DNA of 64,000 nt from Mucor racemosus. Lineage: Eukaryota > Mucoromycota > Mucoromycetes > Mucorales > Mucoraceae. A program made the position numbers and the translations under genes. Of the stretch, positions 48,601-58,390 are shown piece after piece; the first letter of the stretch is position 1; every line of letters starts with the position of its first letter. Location: contig JAPEHQ010000008.1 in the NCBI GenBank assembly GCA_027405735.1, positions 2,170,001 to 2,234,000 of the forward strand. Direction: 5' to 3'. The notes under the pieces were generated by a model that worked only from the letters and a program-made list of their open reading frames with translations, was not told the origin of the DNA and did not search any database.

Positions 48601-50697
48601 AATGATGTAAAAAAGAAATGGACACAGTTACATACTGACCGTTTCAACGCAATCAAACAAATATTATTATCGAATCAAATACTGCATACCCCAGTGATGG
48701 AAGATAAATTCTTCCTTCAAGTAGACGCAAGTCTGTATGGGATTGCTGCTTGCTTATATCAAAAAGATAAAGTAGGTCGTATTAAACACATTGGATTTGT
48801 TAGTAAGTCTTTAAATCAAGCTGAACGCAACTGGTCAACAAATCGCCGTGAAACTGCTGCAATTATGTTTGGCCTCCAAAAATTTAGATCCTTATTATGG
48901 GGACACCCTAACTTGGAAATCTTAACTGATCATATTGCCCTGACATACATGTTTACATCTACAAATTTAAATAGTACCTTACAAAATTACTTGGAGACAT
49001 TAAGTGAATATAATTTTACTATCTCTCACGTAAAAGGCATAGATAATGTTCTTAGTGATGCATTATCTCGTCTGTATCCTCCAATTGAAGAAGATCAGAT
49101 ACTGGAAGAAGAAAATCAAAAACAGATGAAAAGATTACAAAGATTTATTTTGATGAAACGGGCCAACAAAAATAATGAAATTGTTCGAACAACCAAAATA
49201 TATTCTAAAGATGTAAATCTGAATGTACTAGCCGTTAAATTAAGCAGTAAAGAATTTAAATCATCTGTTACGGATTATGTATGTCCACCTGAAAAGGATC
49301 GTGCTCAAATCATTAAGGATGCTCATGAAATTGGACATTTTGGTATAGAAAGTTGTGTAAAACACATTCATGTCTATTTTGGTCTCCATTGGAACACCAT
49401 ATATCAAGATGTCAAAGAGGTGCTTTTAACTTGTCGAGAATGTGCTTTACATAATATCTCAAAAAAGGGATTTAATCCAGCTCGTAGTATCGTCAGTTTT
49501 CAAGTTCTCGATCATGTCGCATTTGATTTAGTAGGCCCTTTTTCCGTCACTGACAAAGGAAATGTATACATTCTAGTAATGATCGACCTCTGTACACGAT
49601 ACGTTGTTGCTCGTGCTATCCCAAACAAATCAAGTACCACTGTAGCCCAAACTATCCTGAATATTTTTGGTGACTATGGCGTAGCATTATCCGTCATCCA
49701 AAGTGATAATGGAAAAGAATGGTCCAATACGTTAATGAGCCACCTTACTAAATCATTAAATATACAGCATCGTTTCTCTACTCCATACTATAGTCAATCA
49801 AATGGAAGTGTTGAGAATGCGATAAAAACTGTAACTCAAACCCTGCGAAAAATGTGTGGTAACGACACTCGTAATTGGGATGATCGATTGGCAATTTGTC
49901 AGTTGGCTATAAACATGAAAATCAAGGATCGTACTGCTAGCACACCATTTAGTTTAATGTTTGCTCGTCAAGTAAATACAAATCGATCCACTGAAAACTT
50001 AAATTTGAATGGTCGAAAAGCCCTTTCTCTATCAGAACTCCAACAGCGAGCTGAATATATGAATTCCATTGTTTTCCCTGCTATTCAAACTAGAACCACT
50101 AGATTAGTCGAGGAATATAATAAAAAGATGGATGATAAACATTACATAATTGATATACCTTTTGATACACCTGTTATGGTCAGACTGAAGGAAGGCCGTG
50201 AAAATAAATTAGCACCTCTGTATGTTGGACCATACGTTGTTGCAAGGAAAACAAAAGCGGGAAATTACGTATTGCGTGATGAAAAGAATGAACTTCTCCA
50301 TAGAGAATACACACCCTCTGAATTAAAAGTTATTTCACTAGATGAAACTGCAATTGAAGAAGAAACATTTGAAGTCGAAGATATTCGTGATCATCGAAAA
50401 AACAAAGATGGTGTTATTGAATACTTGGTCAAATGGGTTGGTTATGGTGAACGCGAAAATAGCTACATCACCCCTGACCTTTTCTCTTCTCCTCTTCCTA
50501 TTAAAAAATATTGGGAAAAGGTTAAACGAAATAAAGAATATGACTTGGAAAGAAAACAAAAATTAATCGAACAGAATAATACTTCTCGAAAAAAATTAAA
50601 TAACAAAAATCCCTCTAGTTACCCTAGTAAACGGAAACTTGGTGCCGATGTATCACAGACATCGAAACCCCACAATCGTCGCAAGACTAAACCTTAA
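45640..50697 (+). CDS. gag-pol polyprotein of the chromovirus, intact
   Basis: Single frame of 1685 residues, gag and pol fused without a frameshift. In order: gag capsid-like region about 165-310 (LRSFEKVISS...LTLPYELDNW...EYTARF); a C-x2-H-x6-H-x4-C motif (CSNHGGTASKHNEKDC) near 370 and a poor zinc knuckle (CKWCGVLWFFGHSC) near 424; aspartic protease near 515-615 with DPGAD in place of DTG/DSG and a LLGSDIL flap-side motif; reverse transcriptase about 710-930 with YVDD at about 879-882; RNase H about 1015-1150 (QVDASLYG, ILTDH); integrase with H-H-C-C finger (HEIGHFG...CREC), DD-35-E core (FDLVGPF, SDNGKEW, GSVENA) and a GPY/F-type module (LYVGPYVV); and a C-terminal chromodomain (EVEDIRDHRKN...YLVKWVGYGERENSYI) in which the last cage Trp is Tyr. 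All enzymatic signatures are present. Confidence 0.96.
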   Translation: MSSGSSPVGMSLSGNNTSSIDTPPPISASDHLEQMNIVANQEETTKSIDEDVEMSDVAEIKTSAVAKKDPIIVLKKLILKRDQYVSLYTDMIATDSSIQKDIDHAVEIREKIENLNKDISVLKNSIRLSNEKVSASVDMHIGKLNIGGLRLSKQDLPKFQLKSSTTKYFPKDESYESVNHFLRSFEKVISSSGEDVENIWKRYVPLTLPYELDNWLNNEVLSCNTWTEVGVIFNKKFGNNAILKLQARREVFNAKMRPGESTEEYTARFSKAVSDANYSMDNTTIGDAFLTGFPEEWQTQINTVLHCNHSDRDCWIIDEIYTAAINVYNSKPAPISFVNKSRTSPAGSVESNQNKKFKPNGIKETTGFYCSNHGGTASKHNEKDCYNNKVANAASPSGSTQKFIKPNFLGNKNVPRKATSNTFCKWCGVLWFFGHSCPEYEAKRNGNVAVLSVQSSNNSIKKKSKKSKGKQKADGNEKLLRECLEDDSYCEYRNKQTIKNSFQLITPLLLNNIRVLGKVDPGADISFINKSILNKDFKNIKNIKTMGYLNFLSVNEDGSNSRTKRVGQTEPMEVTYLNGIVFRHQFEIIEFNDEMKTEFDVLLGSDILPKLKIYLSGVAHAWPNDSKKEMSQFENINYDTKNEHDPDNADYGSPNEREHLMKSIQDSLDRNIKIRPEAVCSMKESIVHIPIDDPSDCFVRQYPLPVNAHNEIKAQLKEWLDNGIVQKTVPSSTYHSPLLCVPKKDLNGKPTKLRICCDLRKINAAISRNYHENYAVPKINEIFDRVSANARIISKIDLHQAYMSYSVHENSREALTFSYNGLFYHWSRAPYGLKFMSSLFVKCMTILLNDIHIELQNEMKKYNKNQDSDDTFYGGVEHYVDDIVLFSRDTVSHVRLINLVINRLTSVNLRINVDKCTWFKTSVFLLGFVVGPGITKIDMRRLSDIDNWPIPQTAKQVKSIMGVVSHLRDYCPMLSKVAAPIDQLRNDNDVKKKWTQLHTDRFNAIKQILLSNQILHTPVMEDKFFLQVDASLYGIAACLYQKDKVGRIKHIGFVSKSLNQAERNWSTNRRETAAIMFGLQKFRSLLWGHPNLEILTDHIALTYMFTSTNLNSTLQNYLETLSEYNFTISHVKGIDNVLSDALSRLYPPIEEDQILEEENQKQMKRLQRFILMKRANKNNEIVRTTKIYSKDVNLNVLAVKLSSKEFKSSVTDYVCPPEKDRAQIIKDAHEIGHFGIESCVKHIHVYFGLHWNTIYQDVKEVLLTCRECALHNISKKGFNPARSIVSFQVLDHVAFDLVGPFSVTDKGNVYILVMIDLCTRYVVARAIPNKSSTTVAQTILNIFGDYGVALSVIQSDNGKEWSNTLMSHLTKSLNIQHRFSTPYYSQSNGSVENAIKTVTQTLRKMCGNDTRNWDDRLAICQLAINMKIKDRTASTPFSLMFARQVNTNRSTENLNLNGRKALSLSELQQRAEYMNSIVFPAIQTRTTRLVEEYNKKMDDKHYIIDIPFDTPVMVRLKEGRENKLAPLYVGPYVVARKTKAGNYVLRDEKNELLHREYTPSELKVISLDETAIEEETFEVEDIRDHRKNKDGVIEYLVKWVGYGERENSYITPDLFSSPLPIKKYWEKVKRNKEYDLERKQKLIEQNNTSRKKLNNKNPSSYPSKRKLGADVSQTSKPHNRRKTKP

Positions 50698-50700
50698 TTT

Positions 50701-50702
<2 letters not shown>

Positions 50703-50739
<37 letters not shown>
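50703..50739 (+). repeat. 37-base A-tract between polyprotein and 3' LTR
   Basis: An uninterrupted run of 37 A starts five bases after the polyprotein stop and ends 75 bases before the 3' LTR. It is much longer than other A-runs in the window. It may be a slippage product or an internally templated poly(A). Confidence 0.9.
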
Positions 50740-50742
<3 letters not shown>

Positions 50743-50814
50743 TACTACTTTACTTTACACTATTTCATTACTTCTCTTGTCAACACATTCATCAATGTGT
50801 TTGGCCGGGGAGCA

Positions 50815-51133
50815 TGTAGTAAACTACATATACCAAGTTTGTTTAGTAATCAAATTGATCTTAGTCAACATCTAAGATCTAATAACCTTAAATCACACAA
50901 AACTTTAAAATGTCAAATTGTACCACTGGTACTCCCAAACTAGGAACTAAACCATGAAGATCTTGCTTCAAGATCTTATTACTGTATTATTAATAGAATT
51001 AGAAAATAGTATATATCACAAAGGCTATGGTAATCCATAAACCTTTGCTTTTACTTTATATCTTAAATAAATATCAAAGAGTTATAATTGTAGTCGCAAC
51101 GCTTTTTTTTGTTTAATTACTATTTTTGTAGCA
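50815..51133 (+). repeat. 3' LTR of the chromovirus
   Basis: 319 bp with the same ends as the 5' LTR, followed by CAAAG (51134-51138). It has ATTAGAAAATAG where the 5' LTR has ATTAGGAAATAG, and one AT unit fewer in the next TATATATC run; otherwise no difference was found by eye. Confidence 0.95.
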
Positions 51134-52290
51134 CAAAGTGTCATTATTTAACATTTAATATTAAGTTTTTATATAATGTGTATTAGATATGGCTACAATT
51201 TTCTCTCACAATGTAGTATATTTAAACGTTGATTTTGGTATTAAAATTTGATTTTTCTGTTTTTTGATCAAAATCATGAGTGTTAGTAAGGATAAAATAA
51301 GCCCCAAAAATGTCCGCTACAAAATCTGAATTTTCAGACCGTACATGGTTAAATATAAGAAAAGTTGAAAAAAACGCCCTTTTATTTAAAACTTAGATAT
51401 ACTTTACCATAGTATAAGAGACTTAGCTGTTTTACCAAAGCTAATAAGAATTAAACAAGAGTAAAAGGCGGGTTTTATTCAATATAGATGATGAGATTAT
51501 ATATATAGAAGAGATTATCAAGTGATACAATAGCTATTAACGGTGTAACAATAACAATATCATAGTGGAGAAATGTGTACATATTCCACAGTAGCTATTA
51601 TGCTTGAAAACAAATCCTCTTACAGCTGACAATAGTAAACTAAAATGGTAAGTTTAAAAATGGTTAATTTGTTTAACTTTTATGTGTGATAAAGTAGACT
51701 TATAACTTTAGATTTGGCTTGCATATAAATTTAAGCAGTAAGTGTTATTTAGATTTATGCTCAAGTAAAAACCATTGTTGCTGTAAACATTGTAGCTATA
51801 AACATATTTACAAATGATAATAATCGTAAATATATTGACTCTTACATGTATTGCTCTGCATCAGCAACCTATTGAATTGTATTGTTTATAATCTGTATTA
51901 ATAAAATCAAATGTAATTTAAAAACCCTTTTTAGTAAAAAATGCAATGGAATTTTGAGAAAGGCACAATGCTCCTGTACAAACCAATTTGTGCCCATACG
52001 ATCAGCTTATTATGCTCATGGTCAGATTTTATTATTATGCACAAATAGGAATAATGATACGCTTATGAGCAATTTTATTATTATGCACACATGGAATTAA
52101 TGCCATGCACATGGACAGAATCTATTATAATTCTGTACATGCAGGCTTATTAGCTTTGTGCCTATGTGCACCTTGTTATCTTTTTAGCCATATTCAGTGG
52201 GTACAACAGCTCAGGATATAGTGTGCAGCCCACCTGGACATAACAAAATTATCTTGTGCAGTGCAGATTGGTCGTAGTGGCGCTGTCATC
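51134..52290 (+). repeat. R2 copy 2, right part
   Basis: Continues R2 after the chromovirus. 51139-51440 matches copy 1 at 29030-29320, 51590-52035 matches copy 1 at 30870-31310, and the end (GCAGCCCACCTGGAC) matches copy 1 at 31661. 51134-52128 also matches copy 3 at 55510-56511 in inverted orientation with almost no differences; the 72-codon frames at 51882 and 55539 encode the same peptide. Confidence 0.85.
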
Positions 52291-52790
52291 TAGGAACTAA
52301 TAATGAACCATAACTTATTATACTGTAGCAATGTTCCTACTGAAACACAACATATCATATCCATAATACACATGTATATATCCATAATACACATTTATAT
52401 ATCCATACTACAAATTTACAGTATATATCCATAATACACATTTATCGATTAGTAATAGTTTATATTGTCACATCTAATGGATTCCTGCCCATTAAATCTC
52501 ATCACACAATCTCAATAATTATATAAATTTACATTTGATTCACTCTAATAAAAGGTAATTTTTACGTTGATTTTAAATTTACAAAGTCTCGATAAATTAT
52601 CTATATTGAAATTTATATCATTCTGACCAAGATCACAGATCATTGCACTGATTAAAAACAGAAATTTCCTTTAACAATTGAGATAATTGTACTGTATTCA
52701 TGGTAATTGAGTTTGTTGTTTTTTTGATGTAAGTTTTAAAATTTGGTAACTGGATATGGAATCGATCTGTAAAATAACAGAAGAGTCAGT
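52291..52790. other. gene-free, AT-rich, short tandem blocks
   Basis: The stretch 52359-52445 contains several near repeats of a unit around ATATATCCATAATACACAT. Nothing else was recognised. Confidence 0.5.
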
Positions 52791-54005
52791 TACCATGATT
52801 ACAACATAATCTAATATTGACAGGATCAACACCTAAAATCTTTGCTTAATCTTTACAAATTTTTACTCAGTTATTATAAATCAACACATATTCATGGAAG
52901 TATACGGATGTAACCACAACTCATATCACCATAATCAACAAACCCAACTTTTTCATTAGATGTCAGTAAATAAATTTTATTATCAAATTCAAACAATATT
53001 ATTAACATCAAGGATATTCTAACAGACAAACATTAGTATAAATAATAACAACAATTAATAAACTTATCTTATTTCCTACCTATATTTTTGATCAATATAC
53101 TATTTTCATATTATTTCGATATTCTTTACTTTGCATTTACTATATTATTATAAGATCGTCCCTTGAACTATTTTCTTTATATTTCATTGTGCATTTCTTA
53201 TTTTTCTTTACTTATTTCGTTTTATATATTTATATAAAACATTTATTATAGTTGAACAACTTCAAACCTGGTTCTCATTTAATAGATATAACTGCATTGG
53301 CTATACTCTATTCTCTTATTTTTCATTTTATATTCACATTACTACAATCTCAATTGTAACAATAATTAAGAAATAATAAAAAAAGAAATCTGCTAATCGA
53401 TTTTCCAGTCAAATATACTGGTGTTACAATTGAGATTGTAGTAATGTGAATATAAAATGAAAAATAAGAGAATAGAGTATAGCCAATGCAGTTATATCTA
53501 TTAAATGAGAACCAGGTTTTAAGTTGTTCAACAATAATAAATGTTTTATATAAATATATAAACCGAAATGAATAAAGAAAAATAAGAAATGTACAATGAA
53601 ATATATATAAAATAGTTCAAAGGATCTTATAAAATAGTAAATGTAAAGTAAGGAATATCAAAAATGATATGAAGAATAGTATATAATCAAAATATAGGTA
53701 AGAAATAAGATATCTTTATTAATTGTTCTTTTGAAATGTTGTTATTTATACTAATGTTTGTCTGTTAGAACATCCTTGATGTTGATAATGTTATTTGAAT
53801 TTGATAATAAAATGTCTTTACTGACATCTAAAGAAAAAGTTGAGTTTGCAGATTGTAATGATATGAGATGTGGTTACATCCGTATATTTTCATGAATATG
53901 TGTTGATTTATAATCACTGAGTGAAGATTTGGAAAGATTAGGTAAAGATTTTAGATATTGATCCTGTCAATATTTGGTTATGTTGTATTTATGGTAATTG
54001 AATCT
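52791..54005. repeat. large palindrome (foldback), about 575-bp arms
   Basis: The left arm about 52791-53365 and right arm about 53428-54005 are inverted copies with a spacer of only about 60 bases. Long perfect blocks lie near the centre (TGTAACACCAG side; GTTACAATTGAGATTGTAG with its complement) and divergence rises outward. Arms share ATTGACAGGATCAA, CGGATGTAACCACA and ACAGACAAACATTAGTATAA. No protein frame; no clear ends or target duplication. Not related to the foldback at 12743. Confidence 0.75.
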
Positions 54006-54282
54006 GTTGTTCTTTTTGTATGAGTTGTAAAATAATACAATAGTATATAAGGTTTGGTGAATTTCGTGTATGATTTGTGTTACTTCTGAACTAGAATCTG
54101 GAAGTATAATATAACTTTTGGGGATCAAGATTGTTTGTTTATTTTTGACAGATAATTTATTTAAGAAAAAAAAAGAAGAGTTTCTGTTCGATTTGCAACA
54201 CTGGTCTCGACAACACCCCTAATCAAAATGATACGCAACAGCACTACACACACTTCACTCTCAACAAAAAATAAAAATAAAT
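54006..54282. other. short gene-free stretch downstream of the tRNA
   Basis: AT-rich. Read on the minus strand, the first 30 bases after the tRNA hold T-runs (TTTATTTTTATTTTTTG), a suitable RNA polymerase III terminator. Nothing else seen. Confidence 0.5.
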
Positions 54283-54355
54283 GCTCATTAACAGGGTCGA
54301 ACTGTTGACCTTGGCGTTATTAGCACCACGCTCTAACCAACTGAGCTAAACGAGC
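54283..54355 (-). tRNA. tRNA-Ile (anticodon AAT)
   Basis: A 73-base tRNA with all arms paired. Acceptor GCTCGTT pairs with AATGAGC (one G-T). The D arm is GCTC...GAGC with AGTTGGTTA loop. The anticodon stem TGGTG/CGCCA encloses loop CTAATAA, giving anticodon AAT. The variable loop is AGGTC and the T arm AACAG-TTCGACC-CTGTT carries a good B box. No intron. A T-rich pol III terminator follows on the same strand. It looks functional although it lies amid repeats. Confidence 0.93.
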
Positions 54356-54379
54356 TTCTATGTCTGTTAGACCATAATA

Positions 54380-54700
54380 AAATATAAAACTTAACAAAAA
54401 GTGTTTGCCCCCACTGCAACTAAAGTCCGTATTGCCTCGTTTTCCCTGCAGGTAATACGTCCAAATTTTTCTTTAGTGTAAAGAAAATTATGTAAGCAAT
54501 GAAAAAAATTGAAAACATTGTAATATAATGATAATATTTTCAAAATGAGCAAATAATAAAAGGTTTAAGAATATAGAGAGCCTGTAGAAAGTGTAAAATG
54601 TTGAATAAAACGTTGGAGTATCCATGTAATATGCGAGTTCTATCACCGTAATATGAGTGTATTACTACACCGTATTCCGCTATAAGGTAATATGTTTGTT
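54380..54700 (+). repeat. degenerate repeat R3, second copy
   Basis: Inverted relative to 41815-42600. Shared blocks are AATATAGAGAGCC and the CGTATTACCTGCAGG / AATACG region. Several GTAATACG-like motifs recur here in both orientations. It is shorter than the first copy, which has about 550 extra bases in the middle. Confidence 0.55.
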
Positions 54701-55509
54701 TTACCATGCGTATTTCCTGCGTATTCAGTGAGAATTAGTTGCAGTGAATAGTACTAGTTGCAGTAAAATGTAAAATAAAAAGCTTTGAAAAAGATACAGT
54801 TTAAATCCTTCTTTATTCAAATAATGGATAGTGTGCAGTAGGTCTATATTTCTACTCTATTTATATTAGTTGTGATTTTGTTATATCTGGGAGTTGCACC
54901 GTAACTGTCAGTGATCTATCAGAATTAGGAATAACCGAATTACCAACTTAGGACATCTGTCAAACCGTGATGTTTAACATGCGAATCAGACAATACTATA
55001 TTCCATACATATATCATCATGCTACTTATTAAATGATTGAAGCATGATTCCATTGTCTTCATGCAATATCCATATGTTTATTCTTTTTGGTAAATCAATT
55101 AGTTTGTTTGTGATTTTAAAGTTTTATATTGAGCTTCTTGATTTAGATAATCAATGCGGTCTTTTAATTCCTGTTTTTGGCATATTTGTTAATGATCCGC
55201 ACAGAGAAATCCTTACTTTGTTCTATGTGTTTCTTCAGTTTATTTTATAAATCAATTTGCTTTCTTTATGATTCGGTCTATTTTATTATATGTTGAATTA
55301 CTAATACTTTCTGTATTTACTGTTAAATTTATGTTATCTCTATTTGAATATTAGAGCATGGTTTTATGTGAGATAACATTTAATTTTTTATGTGGGGAAA
55401 TAGTATCTTAGTTCAGCACACTAGTAGTATTAGTATAAGGATTAGAATTAGTGTAATGTGATGTATTATCCTTAAACCGGATCATATCAAATCCAAAAAA
55501 AGTAAAAAT
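54701..55509. other. gene-free, AT-rich
   Basis: No recognisable gene. A 68-residue frame at 55044-55250 is hydrophobic by base composition and has no domain. Confidence 0.4.
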
Positions 55510-56951
55510 TATAATAGATTCTGTCCATGTGCATGGCATTAATTCCATGTGTGCATAATAATAAAATTGCTCATAAGCGTATCATTATTCCTATTTGTGC
55601 ATAATAATAAAATCTGACCATGAGCATAATAAGCTGATCGTATGGGCACAAATTGGTTTGTACAGGAGCATTGTGCCTTTCTCAAAATTCCATTGCATTT
55701 TTTACTAAAAAGGGTTTTTAAATTACATTTGATTTTATTAATACAGATTATAAACAATACAATTCAATAGGTTGCTGATGCAGAGCAATACATGTAAGAG
55801 TCAATATATTTACGATTATTATCATTTGTAAATATGTTTATAGCTACAATGTTTACAGCAACAATGGTTTTTACTTGAGCATAAATCTAAATAACACTTA
55901 CTGCTTAAATTTATATGCAAGCCAAATCTAAAGTTATAAGTCTACTTTATCACACATAAAAGTTAAACAAATTAACCATTTTTAAACTTACCATTTTAGT
56001 TTACTATTGTCAGCTGTAAGAGGATTTGTTTTCAAGCATAATAGCTACTGTGGAATATGTACACATTTCTCCACTATGATATTGTTATTGTTACACCGTT
56101 AATAGCTATTGTATCACTTGATAATCTCTTCTATATATATAATCTCATCATCTATATTGAATAAAACCCGCCTTTTACTCTTGTTTAATTCTTATTAGCT
56201 TTGGTAAAACAGCTAAGTCTCTTATACTATGGTAAAGTATATCTAAGTTTTAAATAAAAGGGCGTTTTTTTCAACTTTTCTTATATTTAACCATGTACGG
56301 TCTGAAAATTCAGATTTTGTAGCGGACATTTTTGGGGCTTATTTTATCCTTACTAACACTCATGATTTTGATCAAAAAACAGAAAAATCAAATTTTAATA
56401 CCAAAATCAACGTTTAAATATACTACATTGTGAGAGAAAATTGTAGCCATATCTAATACACATTATATAAAAACTTAATATTAAATGTTAAATAATGACA
56501 CTTTGTACTTTTGGCCAAAAAACGGTTTTTTGGTTAAAGGATTTTCATGTAATATTTTGAAATAAAAATGTTTGTTATTTTTTATTGAGCAAATAGAGCT
56601 CTGAATTCTGTATATGTTTCAATTTTTTGTTTTTATAATTGGTAGTATAATTAACTCTAGATTTGCAAAATCAGAAAAAAAAAATTAAAAAATGTCAAAA
56701 TTGATGATCTGGACAAAAATAATTTTCTAAATTGATATTCCGCTTATAAGCCTTGTAAGTCTTAAAAATAAGAAATTTTAAAATACCTGAAAACTTTTTC
56801 AAGAATTTACGATGCTGTACCCACTTGATTCAGGCTTATTACTGTAAATATTTTTATAAGTTAATATTGTGTGGTAGTTTATTTGATGATAATATAGTCT
56901 TACCTTATAATTATTGCGCTAGAGGTAATTTACATTAAGTTTTAGTTTTAC

Positions 56952-57680
56952 CTCTCCAATATTATTATAAACATAAACGTAGCCATCACTAGAGCCTAAG
57001 TATAAAAGACGAGCCGAGCCTAGAACGAGCTTGACCAAAGCTCGCCACAACGAGCCGAGCTTTGTATCACTCGAGCTCGAGCCGAGCTTTAATAAAAGCT
57101 CGTTTGACAAAGACGAGTTTTTGACTTTTTTTTAAAAAGCTCGTTTGAGAAAGACGAGCTTTTGACTTCTTTTCAAAAAGTTCAAATTTAAATAATAATT
57201 AGTAAATGCTATGACATTATTACTTTAGATAATTGTCAATTGACATTCATAAGTTTGCTTTACTTTAGATATTTGTCACTGGAAAGGTAAAATAAAGCTC
57301 GCATTGAGATGATGAGTTTTAGTCGCTGCATAAAAAAGCTCGTTTGGGGTAAACGAGCTCTAGTCACGCGCACAAAAAAGCTCGTCGAGGTTGAACGAGC
57401 TTTTTTGTAAGCTCGTCTAACTTTAACGAGCCTTGAGAAAAGCTCGGCTGCATAAAAAAGGCTCGGCTCGTTTAATATCACTACTAGAGCCTACTATTAC
57501 CGCCTTTTTGTCCTCTTTGTCCCAAGCCAATTTATTCAATGCTTTATCAGAACCACATTACGTATTTACAGATGGTTCCTTGGTATTTGCATTCAAATTC
57601 CATGAATTAAATTGACTGGTTCCATCTACAGTAGCATCAAACGTATCATCAGCCCGCATTATAATAAATGTCAATCTAAA
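56952..57680 (-). pseudogene. cytoplasmic dynein intermediate chain fragment, disrupted
   Basis: The minus strand encodes a recognisable stretch of the WD40 region of cytoplasmic dynein intermediate chain: VDGTSQFNSWNLNANTKEP, then after a TAA stop KALNKLAWDKEDKKAVIVG, SSDGYVYVY and IGE, followed by GTAAAA that could be the old exon end. Family members read close to DGTGxFDLWNLNxDTEVP...RALNKLAWDKEGxR...GxxDGxVYVYDIGE. About 75 codons are left, with one in-frame stop, one extra codon (YNNIGE) and a MITE inserted at VG/SS. Upstream and downstream parts of the gene are absent, so it cannot be functional. It lies within R2 copy 3. Confidence 0.8.
56997..57482 (-). mobile_element. palindrome-rich MITE, copy F2
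   Basis: Inverted copy of F1 with the same 486-bp length. It is flanked by ACTAGAGCC on both sides (56988-56996 and 57483-57491), a perfect 9-bp duplication. It sits inside the dynein fragment and its removal with one duplication restores the frame across the insertion point. The few differences from F1 are single bases. Confidence 0.88.
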
Positions 57681-58025
57681 ATCACAAACACCCCATTGTC
57701 ATTGTTATAAACAATGAAAAGCTTGATTTTTAATAATACAGCAGTTAAATAAAAAAAAAAAAGATGATAGTAACAGTATATAATGAGTATCTAACATTTA
57801 AGTAAGTTTAATAAAGTATGCTTTTAAACCCTTTTAAAAATCCCGGGGCAAACTCAACGCCTTGGTCCAGTAATTTCTATCCGTCAAAATGTTGCGGTTG
57901 CCACTACACAATGAATGCACCTTTTATCTATCTTGACCTCGATATGAATTGGATATCAGTTTTCTACCAGTTATGTTTTCTCTGATTTATTAATATTCAG
58001 TCATATCAAACGATGATTTGTAGCA
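57681..58025. other. rest of the foreign insert in R2 copy 3
   Basis: Sequence of unknown origin between the dynein fragment and the resumption of R2. It has a GC-richer patch (AAATCCCGGGGCAAACTC at about 57838) and no frame I can assign. It may derive from the same captured locus as the dynein fragment. Confidence 0.4.
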
Positions 58026-58390
58026 TTGCCAAAAAAAAAAAAAAAAAAAAAAGAATAAATGATTCAAGAGTTTTCTGCATATCAAATTATGCAATTTAGT
58101 AGCAATAATTGCATTTAGCTATGCTTTTTGAACCTATTGACCTTAATCAGAATAATTAGTAATTTCATTCAAAAGTAAGCTTTGCTTTATACAGCACATT
58201 TCCATTTACCTATTCAATAAATGACATTGCATGTATTATCCGTTATATCATCCAACCAACTTCATCTTGATTCGATACATTTGACAATTAAATGTCTAAA
58301 TTACACTTGAGCCACCAGATATCGCCACAAAAAAATCTCGTACAGGTCGGCGAAGCATCGCAATTTCGATCATTTTTCTGTATTCATACA

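Larger units (their letters stand above)
45269..51133 (+). mobile_element. complete Ty3/gypsy LTR retrotransposon (chromovirus)
   Basis: A 5865-bp element made of two near-identical LTRs and one uninterrupted polyprotein frame, flanked by the 5-bp duplication CAAAG (45264-45268 and 51134-51138). The empty target is visible in R2 copy 1 (about 29033) and, inverted, in copy 3 (about 56505). Intact frame, near-identical LTRs and perfect target duplication indicate a recent insertion. The polypurine tract before the 3' LTR is short (GGCCGGGGAGCA). No standard tRNA primer site follows the 5' LTR. Confidence 0.95.
55510..58390 (-). repeat. R2 copy 3 (inverted), interrupted by a gene fragment
   Basis: On the minus strand, 58390-58026 matches copy 2 at 44570-44905, and 56846-55510 matches 44930-45268 followed directly by 51134-52128. 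The chromovirus site is empty (TACAAAGTGTCATT read on the minus strand near 56512). Between 58025 and 56849 about 1.18 kb of foreign sequence replaces some 15 bases of R2, comprising a dynein intermediate chain fragment and MITE F2. At 58391 the copy abuts R1 copy D. Confidence 0.8.

Noticed and set aside
45729..50566. Antisense and alternate-frame open frames within the retrotransposon (for example at 45729, 46161, 46685, 50338)
   Set aside because: They overlap the 1685-codon polyprotein, have no domain of their own and arise from its base composition.
51882..52100. 72-residue frame present identically at 51882 and 55539
   Set aside because: Identity follows from the near-identical DNA of R2; there is no sign of coding constraint and copy 1 does not keep it.
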